A model generated the notes under the pieces. The model was given only the letters and a program-made list of their open reading frames with translations. It ran no database searches and was not told the origin of the DNA. A program made the position numbers and the translations under genes. Positions 42,809 through 53,569 of a DNA stretch of 59,907 nt are shown one piece after another. Every line of letters begins with the position of its first letter. Position 1 is the stretch's first letter. This DNA is from Rusavskia elegans (lineage: Eukaryota; Ascomycota; Lecanoromycetes; Teloschistales; Teloschistaceae): contig SAUG01000095.1 of assembly GCA_011316305.1 (NCBI GenBank), positions 1 to 59,907 of the forward strand, given 5' to 3'.

Positions 42809-42909
42809 GGTTAAAATATAGGTAGTAGAGGTCTTATTAAATCACGCCAAAATTTTGGTAGGTGGTACGGGGAAAATCACGTTTTTATCACTAATTATCG
42901 AATCTGGGG
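42809..42909. repeat. right terminal inverted repeat, 101 bp
   Basis: Reverse complement of 38491-38591. It keeps the two CpA dinucleotides that are TpA in the left arm, so it is closer to the ancestral sequence. Confidence 0.95.
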
Positions 42910-43079
42910 TAGTCTAGTGGCTGGGTAGCATAGCCTATAGCTGATGGTGATATGTCTGCTCGGTCGACACTGGTGATGTGACGACGTCTCGGGTACTCTA
43001 CTTTGACCACGATTGATCCTCCATTATATCAATGACTAACCTTTTCCGCTTAATCTATCTCCTCGCACTAATTTAAGAT

Positions 43080-45218
43080 ATGGCTGAGTACGAGAAATTG
43101 ACTGTAGTAAAGCTACGCGAAGAGCTTGTCAAACGCGCGCTGCCGAAAACAGGCGTTAAGGTTGGAATCTTCGTCGTTCAAGATCTTTGAGGTCTCTGCT
43201 AAATTATTTGTTAGGCCGTCTTGATACAGCGATTAATTGAAGCAGACGAACAGTCGGCGGATGCAGAGACAGCACTCAGCGATGCCAAAGCCATCCCTAC
43301 CCAAGGCAACGACGCGATTGAGGTTACCGCGACTCCTCTTGCGAATCCGGGCGAGCAGCAATCGGGGTCGCCGGCCATCACGAGGAATGGGGCAGACAGC
43401 GCTAATTCGATTGCGGAGTCCGCTGAATCCCCACAGGTAGACGGACCGAGCGCCGTTCAACCTGACACGGACCAAGAAGCTCCACTCATACCCAGAGCTA
43501 CGAGTCCAGAGGAAAGCCATCCGTCTGAGAATGGTTCTCCAATCACGACACGAACTGAGGCGGCGGAGGTACTCCCAAAGGAAGAACATCCCATAAAAGC
43601 TGCGCTAACGGCGGACGACGACGAGACATCGGCGGAAAAGCAAGAAGGAACACCAATAACACAGATACCAGCAGAAACAACAGGCTCGCTGCCACCATCA
43701 GCAGAAGAGAAGACGCCTCCGGTATCCAGGTCAGAGTCGGAAACCGGCGAGGAAATGATGAAAGACATCAGGAAGCGCAAGCGCAGAAGTTTAACACCTA
43801 CGCCATCCGACGAGTCCATCCAAAAGAAGGCCAAAATAGCTGATGGAGGATCCAATGTCAAGTTGCCAGAAGACGAGTCAATGGATGAGGCCGAGACGCC
43901 ACCGATAACGGATGCGCCCACCGTAGAATCGGCAGAGGCGGAAAAGCCCAACAGCATCGAAGACATAGCAATGGAGAATGCACCTCCGCTTGTAGAGGCC
44001 GCGGCTGACGGCGAAGCCAATCAACCAGTCGGCTCTGCTGATGCTAAGCCTTTGACGGATGATACCGGGACCGACACACGTACACCGCCAGAAGCGCTGG
44101 GAACAACGGCACGGCAAAAGACCCCTGAGATAGAGAAACCTCAACCTAACAACGAATCATCGAGAGTTCCTCCAGAATCACCAGTCAAGACCTCATCCCC
44201 TGATGCAAGGTTCAAGAATCTCCTGCCAACTTCATCCCGACGAGAAAGCTCACCCATACGACAAGGTCCGGGCGAGGACACCAACGATCGTGTTGTCAGT
44301 CCCGCATTACACCCAGCGACGACAGCGCTATATGTCCGCGATATCCTACGGCCATTACACGTTGACAATCTGAAAGAGCACCTCATTGCTCTCGCTACCC
44401 CCTCGAACTCATCACCAGATCCTGGGGTAATCGCCGATTTCTTCCTCGATTCCATCCGCACGCATTGTCTAGTCCGATTCGGGACCGTTGCCGCGGCCTC
44501 GCGAGTCCGCACTGGGCTGCACGAGCGGGTATGGCCGGATGAGAAAAATCGTAAGCCATTGTGGGTCGACTTTGTGCCCGAAGAGAAGCTTCCACAGTGG
44601 ATCGAAGTCGAAAACGCTTCGAGCGGCCGAGGGCAAACAGCAAAGCGATACGAAGTAGTGTATGAGAATGAAGAAGATGGGGTTAAAGCTTACTTACAGC
44701 TGGTTGGATCCAACAACAATGGAGGCCTCAGGACCTCGCAAGCAGCAGAAAGCCGAAAGGAGAGCGGGGCGGGAGTGCGTGGTGCTCCCCTCGGGCCTCG
44801 TATCCGAGGGGAAGAGCAAGGTGGATCGCAGCAACACAAAGGCCATCCTGACCAAGGGAGAGGTTTCCAGGCACTTGACGATCTCTTCCAATCAACAGTG
44901 GCAAAACCGAAAATCTACTACCTGCCTGTGCCCAAACGGACAGCCGAGAAACGAATGGACTTACTCGCGGAGGGTCGCGGCGGAGGTCGAGGTGAAGGGA
45001 TGCACTGTTATACTTTTGATGAGGGAGTTCTTGTTGATCGAGGACCGGAAATACAACGCGGAAGAGGCGGCTTTGATAGGGGAAGGGCGGGAGGTTCTTA
45101 TAGAGGCTATTCGGATCGGGGAGGAGGTTACAGGGGGGTTTATCGAGGAGAATACCGAGGAGACTATCGCGGAGGTGGAGGGGATTATCGATCGGAATAT
45201 CGAAGGGACAGGCGTTGA
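43080..45218 (+). CDS. SAP-domain protein, Acinus-like (ASAP complex)
   Basis: Nuclear protein expected to join RNA processing complexes with Sap18 and Rnps1. Exons 43080-43160 and 43215-45218 join in phase to 694 aa. Residues 1-40 form a SAP DNA/RNA-binding motif (LTVVKLREELVKR, LIQRLIEAD) that is split by the intron. Residues 40-370 are disordered and rich in Glu, Ser, Pro and Thr. An RRM-like domain lies near 397-505 (LYVRDILRPLHVDNLKEHL, THCLVRFGTV, VWPD). The RSB motif ALDDLFQSTVAKPKIYYLP near residue 580 is the Acinus signature for Rnps1-Sap18 binding. The last 75 residues are an RGG/YRG-rich tail. The transposon ends only 170 bp upstream of the ATG. The donor GTTGGA is weak, but the acceptor and SAP continuity support it. 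Confidence 0.85.
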
Positions 45219-45956
45219 GCATTTGGTGGAATGCGTCTTCTTTGAGCATCGTTGTGGGAGTTCAAAACCCGTGAGGGACGGGCATGGGAGCAATTGGGGA
45301 GCAATTGGGTTTCTGGAGTAGCCAACAGATGTACTTCTAGATGTGAATCAATCCAATCTATCAGCGCTACGAGGTTGGACATATGCAAGCGGTTCATGCA
45401 TAATAGAGACGCCACAGGTTGGCTCCCTTGTCTGATGTCTGATTTGGAGCAGCCACCCAGCTGTCATGCCAAGGCTGGGACAGTTAAGGCGAAACGCAAG
45501 TGCCCGCATGCGCTCCGTGCTAATCCTCCGAATTTCGACCTCAACGGCTCTCAAGCTGCATGGCGCCGGGGATCTTGACAACTTTCACCCGACCAAAGGA
45601 AAAAAGGCATCCTCTTTAACCACCTCACAAGCTCCTCCAAGCCAAGCCCACCCTATCCGTCGACCAATTGACCTTCGTGGATGAAGTGAATACCTTTGCC
45701 TGTATTTTCCTGCAATCTGGCGCATCAACTGCTGCAAGTCGACTTTACACCCATCGAGAAGCTCCGCGCAATTGCTGGATCCGTACAACTTTATTGCTGC
45801 TGTGGTCATTCCAGACAGCGATCTCTTCTTGCAGCTGAACTCTTTGTCACCACATCAAAGCGCAGCATCAGCCGGTGACCGTCAAGCGCCTCAAGCAGAC
45901 CACCTCCCGCTCGCTGTACCTTGGATGGTCCGAACCGCGCAAACCTAGTATGAAAG
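45219..45956. other. intergenic
   Basis: 738 bp between the SAP protein and the DUF300 gene on the same strand. Short frames only. The CTCAAGCAGACCACCTCCCG segment is close to the next ATG. Nothing else noted. Confidence 0.45.
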
Positions 45957-48187
45957 ATGGCGTGGCCACAGTGCAATACTACGCTGGAGAATGAAAGGCG
46001 TACGTTGGATGCGGAAGCTGGCCTCGGGAAGTCAGACGCTGACCTTCGTAGTCGATCACGAGGATCATGTGTGGCATGGCATGACCTTCCATCATTTTGG
46101 TCTCATACTGTCAGCACTCTTTGGTATGATAGCTGTCTTGATCTCATGTTATCTGATATGGAGGCATGCAACCCATTATCTGAAGCCGTGGGAGCAGAGG
46201 CAGTGAGTCTACCGCATGTCTGCCTACCTTCCAAGCTAAGCCAAGCATAGCATCATCCGGATACTCTTCATGGTTCCCATCTACGCCACCGTCTCTTTCC
46301 TGTCTTATGCCTTTTACTGGCATGCGATATATTTCGAAGTCGTCAGGGATTGTTACGAGGCATTCGCCATTGCCAGTTTCTTTGCGCTACTGTGTCATTA
46401 CACTGCGCCTGATCTTCACAGTCAGAAAGATTACTTCAGGAGGATCAAACCGAGACCGTGGGTGTGGCCGCTCAATTGGCTTGCAAAATGTTGCGGCAAC
46501 CTTTGGAGGATACCGCGGAGTGGATTGACATGGTTCAATGTAAGATACGCAAGGTCCGCGCTCCATTTGGTCTGCTCTGACAGCTATATAGATCATTTAC
46601 TTTGGCGTGTTCCAGTACTGCTTCGTGCGGGTCTTCATGACCATTGTAGCAGTAATCACAGAAGCAGCCGGGCGCTATTGCCTCGCATCGCTCCACCCAG
46701 CATTTGCGCATATTTGGGTACGTTTCTGACTCTCGAGGACTGAGCACTGGCATTATGAGGATCACTGACAATTGTAGGTAATGGTGATTGAAGGCGGCTG
46801 TGTTACAATAGCCATGTACTGCCTCATCCAATTTTACGTTCAACTCAAAGACGATCTCGCCGGGCATAGTCCCTTGCTCAAGGTCGCTGCCATAAAACTC
46901 GTCATCTTCCTGTCATTCTGGCAAACCATCCTCATCTCTTTCCTCACATCCAGCGGCGCCATCAAACCCTCCCAGCGCTTCCAGGGCCCTGACCTCCGGA
47001 TCGGTGTCCCTTCGCTTCTCCTCTGCATTGAAATGGCCATCTTTTCTGTCTTTCACCTTTTCGCTTTTCCCTGGCAAGTGTACGATATCCGGCGCTCAGC
47101 GATCGTAGCGTCCGAATCCGTTCCTGGGTACCTACCGGATCCAGAGACCGCCTACCTAGGCGGTCCTCTAGGCTCCAAAGCCCTACTTGACGCCTTCAAC
47201 CCCTGGGATCTCGTTAAAGCCATTGGCCGTGGCTTCCGATGGTTTGCTGTTGGCCGCCGCAACCGCGAACAAGACGTCAGCTACCAAGCCTACAAGATCT
47301 CCCGACCTCTAAACCCAGACGCTTTAGATATCGATGGTATGGGCAACAGTAGAAACAATATTCCCAGCGGTCCCTTCACCCCCGGCGCTATCAGCAAACA
47401 AGGTCGTTATCACCAAGTAAAAGGGGGTCCCGACGAAGATGACCGAAGACTCCTCTCCCACCAGCAAGGCGTTCCCCTATCAAGCAGCGAAAACATCTAC
47501 CCCAGACCCGGGATGCGCTTACCAGACGAACGAGATCTCTACGACGGGTCATCATCCCTACATTCACATCCAAAATCAGACCACCACATCCCAACACATA
47601 CAAACCACATGAGGCATCCATCCAATCAAAATTTACCCTACCCCACCGGCCAACACCAAGAATTCGGCATCCACGACCCCAATCACGCTTTCCAACATCA
47701 AGAACAAGACATATCCTACCACGGCGCCGCCACGTCCTTTTCCCACCCCTCCCCATATACCAACAACCGCACCTCCCTCGCCTCCACCACAACCACCACC
47801 TCCGACCCAGACGACTGGCGCGACTGGTCCGGCGCCCACGGCCCCCACAACCAATCCGACGTCGCGCGCCTCAGCGGCGAACACATCGTCCAAGCGCGCC
47901 TAAGCGCCGAGCAGGAACGAAGAAGCATGCAGCGCAGTCGAAGGGGGAGCGAAGAATCAGGGCGGTCGTCAGCGCAAGAGAGGATGAGGGCGCAGAGGTT
48001 GAGTGCGATTGGGAGGCCGAGTGGGGAGAGTAGTCGGAGTGGTGTTAGTGGGAAGAAGGGGGAGGAAGGGGAGGCGTTGGGTGTTAGGGAGGGACAAAGG
48101 GAGAGGGAGAGGAGTAGGGGGAAGAGTCCGAGTGAGGTTTGGAGGGGGATGCAGAGGACAGGGGGAGGCGGTGGGGAGTTTGATTAG
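45957..48187 (+). CDS. DUF300 / TMEM184-OSTalpha-type membrane protein
   Basis: Integral membrane protein of the organic solute transporter alpha-like family; localisation in fungi is usually vacuolar or plasma membrane, and the substrate is unknown. Exons 45957-45999, 46052-46202, 46251-46539, 46592-46717 and 46778-48187 join in phase to 672 aa. About seven hydrophobic helices lie between residues 20 and 320 (LILSALFGMIAVLISCYLI, ILFMVPIYATVSFLSYAF, YFGVFQYCFVRVFMTIV). Family motifs include HATHY, DCYEAFAIASFFAL and the FWQT segment. The C-terminal 330 residues are disordered, first His/Asn/Ser-rich, then Arg/Glu-rich. That tail changes from C-rich to G-rich coding strand near 47930. Relatives include fungal TMEM184 homologues. 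Confidence 0.88.
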
Positions 48188-48711
48188 TGGTTTTTGGTGG
48201 CGGTGGGTGTGTATAGGTGAGCATGATGATCATGACGATGATGCCGACGAGGGATGTTGGAGTTCCAGTTGGATTTGCATAGCATCGGGTGGTGGGGATT
48301 TTTTTTTTCGCGTATACCAAGTTTGAAGCGTTGTTTCTCACGCCAGAGAGAGTACCCAGGATATAAGGGAATACATCAGGATCTGAAGACCCATTAGGAT
48401 GCAACTCCATATCGAGGTACGGACTGTTGCACGCCCCTTTATTGCCAATGATTTGTTCGAACAATAGGGTATTTCATCCCATGAAATTTAAGAGAGTTTT
48501 CATCAATGCCTGATATCCATAGTGAAACCTCTCTACCGGTCTCGTTCCCGCGGACCGAGGGGGTAATACAGGACTCCTTTTGCCTTCCCACTGACCAGAA
48601 AACCTGGGCGAATTGCTTCCTCTAATGCAATATGAAGGGGTTTTTCCCAACTCCTGGCCCATTTCTCACCGACCCATTATAGTAATCTCCATGGGGGACA
48701 ACGGTACGGTA
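48188..48711. other. intergenic between convergent genes
   Basis: 524 bp shared 3' region of the DUF300 gene and the RING gene, with a GATGATGATG-like run near 48225-48250. No gene recognised. Confidence 0.5.
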
Positions 48712-51197
48712 TCAGCAGGGATACATTACCACCTATCGATGGCATTAGTCTTTTCAGCGTTCCCTTTATCCAAGATTGGAAACTCACAATCTGCCTGACG
48801 GTCTGGCGACAAATAATACAAAGCTTCGTTCTGCCCTTGGGTCGGGTGCTATCTCCGTCCTGCCTCGGGAATGCCTGCATGCTACACCAGTGGCACATAC
48901 AGCAGTGTCCTGAAGTCCGTGTGGTCAACTAACGGATCCGACGGTCGTCCACGGGGGTATTCCCGCATCACTTACCACACGGGAGCAAAACCTGATTGCT
49001 TATCTGTTCAAAGCAGACTTTACATTCCATGACCATATTCTTGGCTTCTTCCGCTACAGCAGCAGGTCTTGTCGAGTCATTGTCGAGACTGGGTTGGTGT
49101 CGCGGTCGCGGCCGCGGCCGACGGCGCGGTTCTTCTTCGGTGGGGATGCCTCGACTCTCTACACGAGGGCCGGGAGCTAAGTGCGGCAAAGAGTCAGACA
49201 TCCCCAGTCCCTCTGAGGATCTTTCGGGAGTAGATCCTGTCGAGTCATTGTCAAGCCTGGTCTCTGATTGTTGCGGCCGCCACGGCCGCTGCCGACGACG
49301 TAATTCTTCTTCCGTTGGGATGTTTTGAGTCCATACTTGAGGTCCTTGATCCAACTGCGACCAAAAGTCAGACGTCCCCAGTCTCCCAAGAACGCTTTCG
49401 GAATGTGGTGAATCTGACGAATTTGATGGAGAAAAATATGGAGGACGTGATCTAAGTGATCCCAAATAGTCAAGGTCATTCGTCAATGGTGTAGAAGGAC
49501 GAGCAGGCCCATGAAGAATCGGGTACCGCCAGTGTATTCTCGGCTGAACATTATTTCTCGGTTCTCTGAGCTCAGATGAGATCTGCTCAGGCTCGCGAAG
49601 TGAGAAATCTTGGCGTTGTTGTGCTCTATGTGCATCTCGCCGTTGCGCAGCATATGTTTGCCAATATTCCCTACTATGGCTGTGAGAGGGAAGCACAATG
49701 CTTGATCGAGGATGCTGGCCCTCCTGCGAGGAGACAAGTTGTATATCTCCGGGCGGAAAACCAGTGGAAGATCTAAGACCGCCTGTCCGCTGCCGGGCCG
49801 GCTCAGCTGTAAAGGGGATGCCATCAAACATGTTTCGAGGATTGCCAGTGTCGGAACTCTCACTACCATTCCGTTCGCTTTCAGACAGACGTCCGGTGTA
49901 GCCAACAGGCTGGTAGTCAGGAATTGGTGTGTGTGATTGGGTTGCTGACTGCCTCGGGAACATTCCTTGCGCTTGTGCACCTCCGTTGTATTGCTCGCTC
50001 CGGGATGGTCCAGCTGGAGTGGCAATGGAACTTTGAGCATGCTGTGTCGCGTGCGTTTGCGGTCCCATGATCGAATTCCTCAGGGCTATCGCACGTTCCA
50101 AAAGGGATGGCAAAGGACTGGAACCAAAAACCGGAGCCGGTCTCCCGCGACTGTCGCATACAATGAGCACTCTATCTATGTCCACACCAAGAAATGCTAG
50201 TTGATTGTTACGCAGTGGTGACTCAGGACTGTTGAGTAGCTGGCGCCTTTGGTTAAACAGCTGGCCCACACGCTGAAGGAGTTCATCATCACCCTCTTCC
50301 CCCCTTGGTGGAATTCGAAGCTCAGGGCGGTCCATGACCTGGGCAGCAGCAAGTTGTTGGGTATTGGAGTTATGTTGTTGCCGTATGGTACCGAGACTCC
50401 TTGTGATAGAATTCAGCTGACTGGAAATTGTCGAGACCTGTGACGACGCCCGATGACGGGGAATCCTCTGGGTCAATTCGATGACATTGGCACGGAGGTC
50501 CTCAAGATTCTGTCGTAATTCTCGAAGAAGGTGTTGAGCGGCGGTAGTGTTGTCTTGGGAGCCTTCGGGATCGCTGTCGAAGGCGGATTCGGAAGTGCTT
50601 GAGGAATCGAAGATTCTTTCTTCAGGATCTACGTTCTCGATGCTGAGTCGTGGACGAGTCTCATCATGGAAATTCCGTTCAGGGTTCGAACTTTGGGCAT
50701 TGAGCGATGCTTCAACTCCTGCTTGTACTTCTTCTGTTGTCCGTGGAAGATGACCGAGCTCTACTTGCGAAAGTGATTCACCTATTAATACTCGACGGTC
50801 TTCAGTGCCGTCGGGGTTGGTAATGATAGAATAGCCACGATGCCAGTCAAACCACTGTTGGATGAAAGTTGTTTGGTCGGGGACGGTGGGGATCCGGGTG
50901 CTACTTTGTGGAATACCCGATACCTCGATTCTTGCGTCCCAAAATTCTATCGTCTGGAGTTTAGTCCAAATCATCCGTCGCACCTTACAAAGGTAGATGG
51001 TGAAGCAACATACGCTGGCAATTGGGGCAGTATCTCTCCTGCCGCTTTCCGCCGAGCACGAATCCAACCCCGTCAATGTATCTACTGAAGGACGAAGCTT
51101 GAGGTCTTTTGTCCCCACAAGCGCAGCAAATCAACTGGGCGGTCATTTGACAGCCTGTAGGTAGTTTGTGAATGCATTGTCCAGACGCAGATGACAT
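48712..51197 (-). CDS. RING-finger protein with N-terminal zinc motif, possible frameshift
   Basis: Predicted E3 ubiquitin ligase type protein of roughly 790 aa. The N-terminal region (51197-51014) has ICCACGDKRPQASSFSRY and RYCPNCQ, a zinc-ribbon-like pair. It is followed in another frame by CKVRRMIWTKLQTIEFWDAR and a domain with WFDWHRGYSII. A long disordered Gln/Ser/Arg-rich middle follows. The C-terminal RING is CKVCFEQ, LLPCG and then, across an intron (48975-48910), HCCMCHWC and CIICRQTV. A GTGAGT intron (48787-48733, branch ACTAATG) leaves a 7-codon last exon ending YPC; reading through would give a 36-residue tail instead. The change of frame near 51013 cannot be bridged with a canonical intron, so the model there is uncertain. 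Confidence 0.75.
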
Positions 51198-51541
51198 TGT
51201 TGCTCTGCTGCAAAGGGATGGGACCTGAAAACACAAAGATGGCTAAATGAAAGGTCTTTTTGATCGCAGAATCAAGTTCATGCTGGGCATAACATTTGGC
51301 GAGCAAAGCTAGAGACAGCTGTTCACATAAACCTCCCGACTTTCTGTCATCAAAAAGTTGGGACGTTACGATGAGGCATTCAAATCAATTGAAGTGTCGA
51401 TCTCCCGACCCCGCTCAGCCAATCATAAAAACGCCGCCCCTACCTCCCAAAAATAATGACATTTGGACTATCCTCCTGGTAAATGCGTAATCCGGATGTC
51501 GATATCTCAATGTGTGTTCGAGACATTCGATTGCCCTCTAC
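51198..51541. promoter_or_regulatory. divergent promoter region, RING gene / NUDIX gene
   Basis: 344 bp between two divergent genes. No particular motif is claimed. A longer in-frame start for the NUDIX gene exists at 51512. Confidence 0.45.
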
Positions 51542-52493
51542 ATGCTCCCTCGATTACGGCTAACAGTTCGACATTTCCATCCTCCTGGCTACCCCGGAAC
51601 GACTGCCATGTCTACCTTCACCTTACCTAACAGCGAGCCTAAAGTACCCGTCAATCTTACACCTGATCTATCAGAGGATCAGCTCCTTGCTTTCCCAGCT
51701 TTCAAGACTTGGATCTCAACTTTACAACATTCGTTGTCCACCCAACAGGACCCATCACATGCTTTCAATCCTGCTCCCTACAAGCTGCGCAAGATCGACA
51801 TTCAGTCCGTTGACTTCTTTGGAGGCAAGCGCTTAGGCTTCCTCAAGCTCAAAGCCGACATTTCCAACGACAATGGCGAGAAGCTCCCAGGATCCGTTTT
51901 TCTCAGAGGTGGTAGTGTGGCCATGATGGTGAGGCACGATGGAGGCCTTGTGCTTCTCCGTGGCTGACGTTCAGCTTTAACAGCTGATCTTGCAACCGGA
52001 TGATGTGCCCGAGAACACCGAGGACGAAAAGCAAGTCATCTTGACCGTGCAGCCACGCATCCCTGCTGGTTCCTTGGCTTTAGCCGAACTGCCAGCCGGC
52101 ATGCTTGACGATTCTGGGACCTTTGCTGGCGGTGCGGCCAAGGAGATTGTCGAGGAAACAGGCCTTGAGATTCCAGCATCCGATTTGATCAACATGACTG
52201 AGCTTGCGGTCCCGCCTGCTTCGTCTGACAACGACGAGCAACTCCAGCAAGCGGTGTACCCCTCGCCCGGTGGCTCTGACGAGTTCATTCCTCTGTTGCT
52301 ATGGCAGAAGAGGGTGCCGAGAGATCAGTTGAAGGAGTGGCAAGGAAAACTCACCGGGCTAAGGGAGCATGGCGAGAAGATAACGTTAATGCTATGCCCG
52401 CTCGACCAGGTATGGAAGCTCGGCGGCAGAGATGCCAAGACACTCGCAGGATGGGCATTGTATCATGGTCTAAAGCGAGATGGAAGAATCTAG
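51542..52493 (+). CDS. NUDIX hydrolase, ADP-sugar diphosphatase-like, probably mitochondrial
   Basis: Hydrolyses a nucleoside diphosphate linked to another group; ADP-sugars are the likely class. Exons 51542-51928 and 51984-52493 join in phase to 298 aa. The N-terminus (MLPRLRLTVRHFHPP) is basic, free of acidic residues and mitochondrial-presequence-like. Starts at 51512 (10 more residues) or 51608 (without the presequence) are alternatives. The NUDIX box near residue 170 reads GMLDDSGTFAGGAAKEIVEETG: KEIVEE keeps the metal-binding glutamates, but the first Glu of G-x5-E is Gly, a deviation that should weaken or shift metal binding. It is followed 236 bp later by a second NUDIX gene on the same strand. 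Confidence 0.85.
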
Positions 52494-52729
52494 ACTTGAA
52501 TTCGTAGACAGGTGCGGATCCGCTGGGCAGCGGTACGACAGCTGCCGTGGAAATAAAGTGAAGGAACAAAGTGATGCTTGGTGGATCACATGCGACGTGA
52601 GAAGCAGGGAAGGGTAGCCCCGCACCAAGCCATCTGCATGTGTCCTGCAACTGTAACATCCTATCTTACTATGCTAGCCAATTAGAATTGGATGGGCTGG
52701 TCATCATCCCGACTTTACGATCGTCAATC

Positions 52730-53569
52730 ATGTCCAAAACCAACTGCAAGGCATCTGATGCCAAGGTTGTATCTACGGAACCGTTGGTGTGTACCTGGTA
52801 AAGTCGATCTTGGCTGGTGTTTAACGTTGTGAATAGAGGCTGGATGATGCTCGCTGGACCAAGCTTGTCCTGTGCGTGTTGCTTTCAAACACTCCCAGTC
52901 GATATACTAATGCCACACAGGACGACTTACAAGGATCCTTTGGGCAAGCAGCGGACGTGGGAACACGCCGAACGAGCAGTATGTACTGAATGTCAAACAT
53001 CAAGTAAGGACGATACTGAGCAAGACATCAGACTCGCCCGAAGGACTCATCCATCGACGGCGTTGGCATCGTGGCCATCTTAGAAAAGCCTTCAGGGCCC
53101 GAACTGCTACTTCAAAAGCAATTTCGACCGCCGGTAGACAAGGCCGTGATTGAGATACCTGCAGGCTTGGTCGACGCGGGAGAATCAGCAGCAGAGAGTG
53201 CAGTAAGAGAACTACGAGAGGAGACTGGATATGTTGGAGAGGTTTCGGAAGTTAGTCCCATCATGTTCAATGGTATGCACCAGTCGAAGAGAGGTCGGAG
53301 ATTGAGCAAAGCGCTAATGGACGTCTCCAGACCCTGGCTTCTGCAATACGAACCTCAATATGGTCCACGTGATGGTCGACATGAGCTTGCCGCAGAACCA
53401 GGAGCTCAAGCCGGAATTAGAAGACAACGAGTTCATCGAGGTGTTTTCTCTGCCGTTGAAGGATCTGTACGGGGAGTGCAAGAGATTAGAGAAGGAAGGC
53501 TATGCGATCGATGCCAGGGTTGGGACATTGGCCGAAGGAATTGAGCTTGCAAGAAGATGGAAGCTGTGA
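52730..53569 (+). CDS. ysa1: ADP-ribose pyrophosphatase, NUDIX (Ysa1-like)
   Basis: Splits ADP-ribose into AMP and ribose 5-phosphate and so limits damaging free ADP-ribose. Five exons: 52730-52786, 52837-52871, 52921-52978, 53032-53272 and 53331-53569. They join in phase to 209 aa, the Ysa1 size. Signatures: YKDPLGKQRTWEHAER, DGVGIVAILEK, LLLQKQFRPP, and a complete NUDIX box GLVDAGESAAESAVRELREE followed by TG. The C-terminal part has MVDMSLPQNQ, ELEDNEFIEVF and DARVGTLAEGIELA. Exons 2 and 3 are only 35 and 58 nt; the 49-nt intron between them has an ACTAATG branch site. The start is at the first ATG giving the expected TEPL segment. Confidence 0.93.

Larger units (their letters stand above)
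38491..42909. mobile_element. RIP-degraded Tc1/mariner-like DNA transposon, 4.4 kb
   Basis: The element is bounded by 101-bp inverted repeats starting CCCCAGATTCGATAATTAG and flanked by TA on both sides (38489-38490, 42910-42911), the target preference of Tc1/mariner/pogo elements. The arms match at 99 of 101 positions; both differences are CpA in the right arm and TpA in the left. The interior is very AT-rich with pervasive TpA and in-frame TAA/TAG, as left by RIP. The minus strand has a recognisable DDE-type transposase remnant, the plus strand a second long remnant. At 4.4 kb it is more than twice the usual size of such elements. Confidence 0.93.

Noticed and set aside
42911..42960. tRNA-like string after the transposon
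   Set aside because: It cannot be folded into an acceptor stem with T-loop; no tRNA gene is supported anywhere in the window.
43457..44020. 187-codon minus-strand open frame rich in Ser
   Set aside because: Antisense shadow of the Acinus-like protein; the Ser/Ala bias mirrors the Glu/Pro-rich coding strand.
50880..50950. Short similarity of the RING gene to the dispersed repeat A/B
   Set aside because: Only about 25 bases resemble the repeat and they encode a conserved WDAR segment; probably coincidence.
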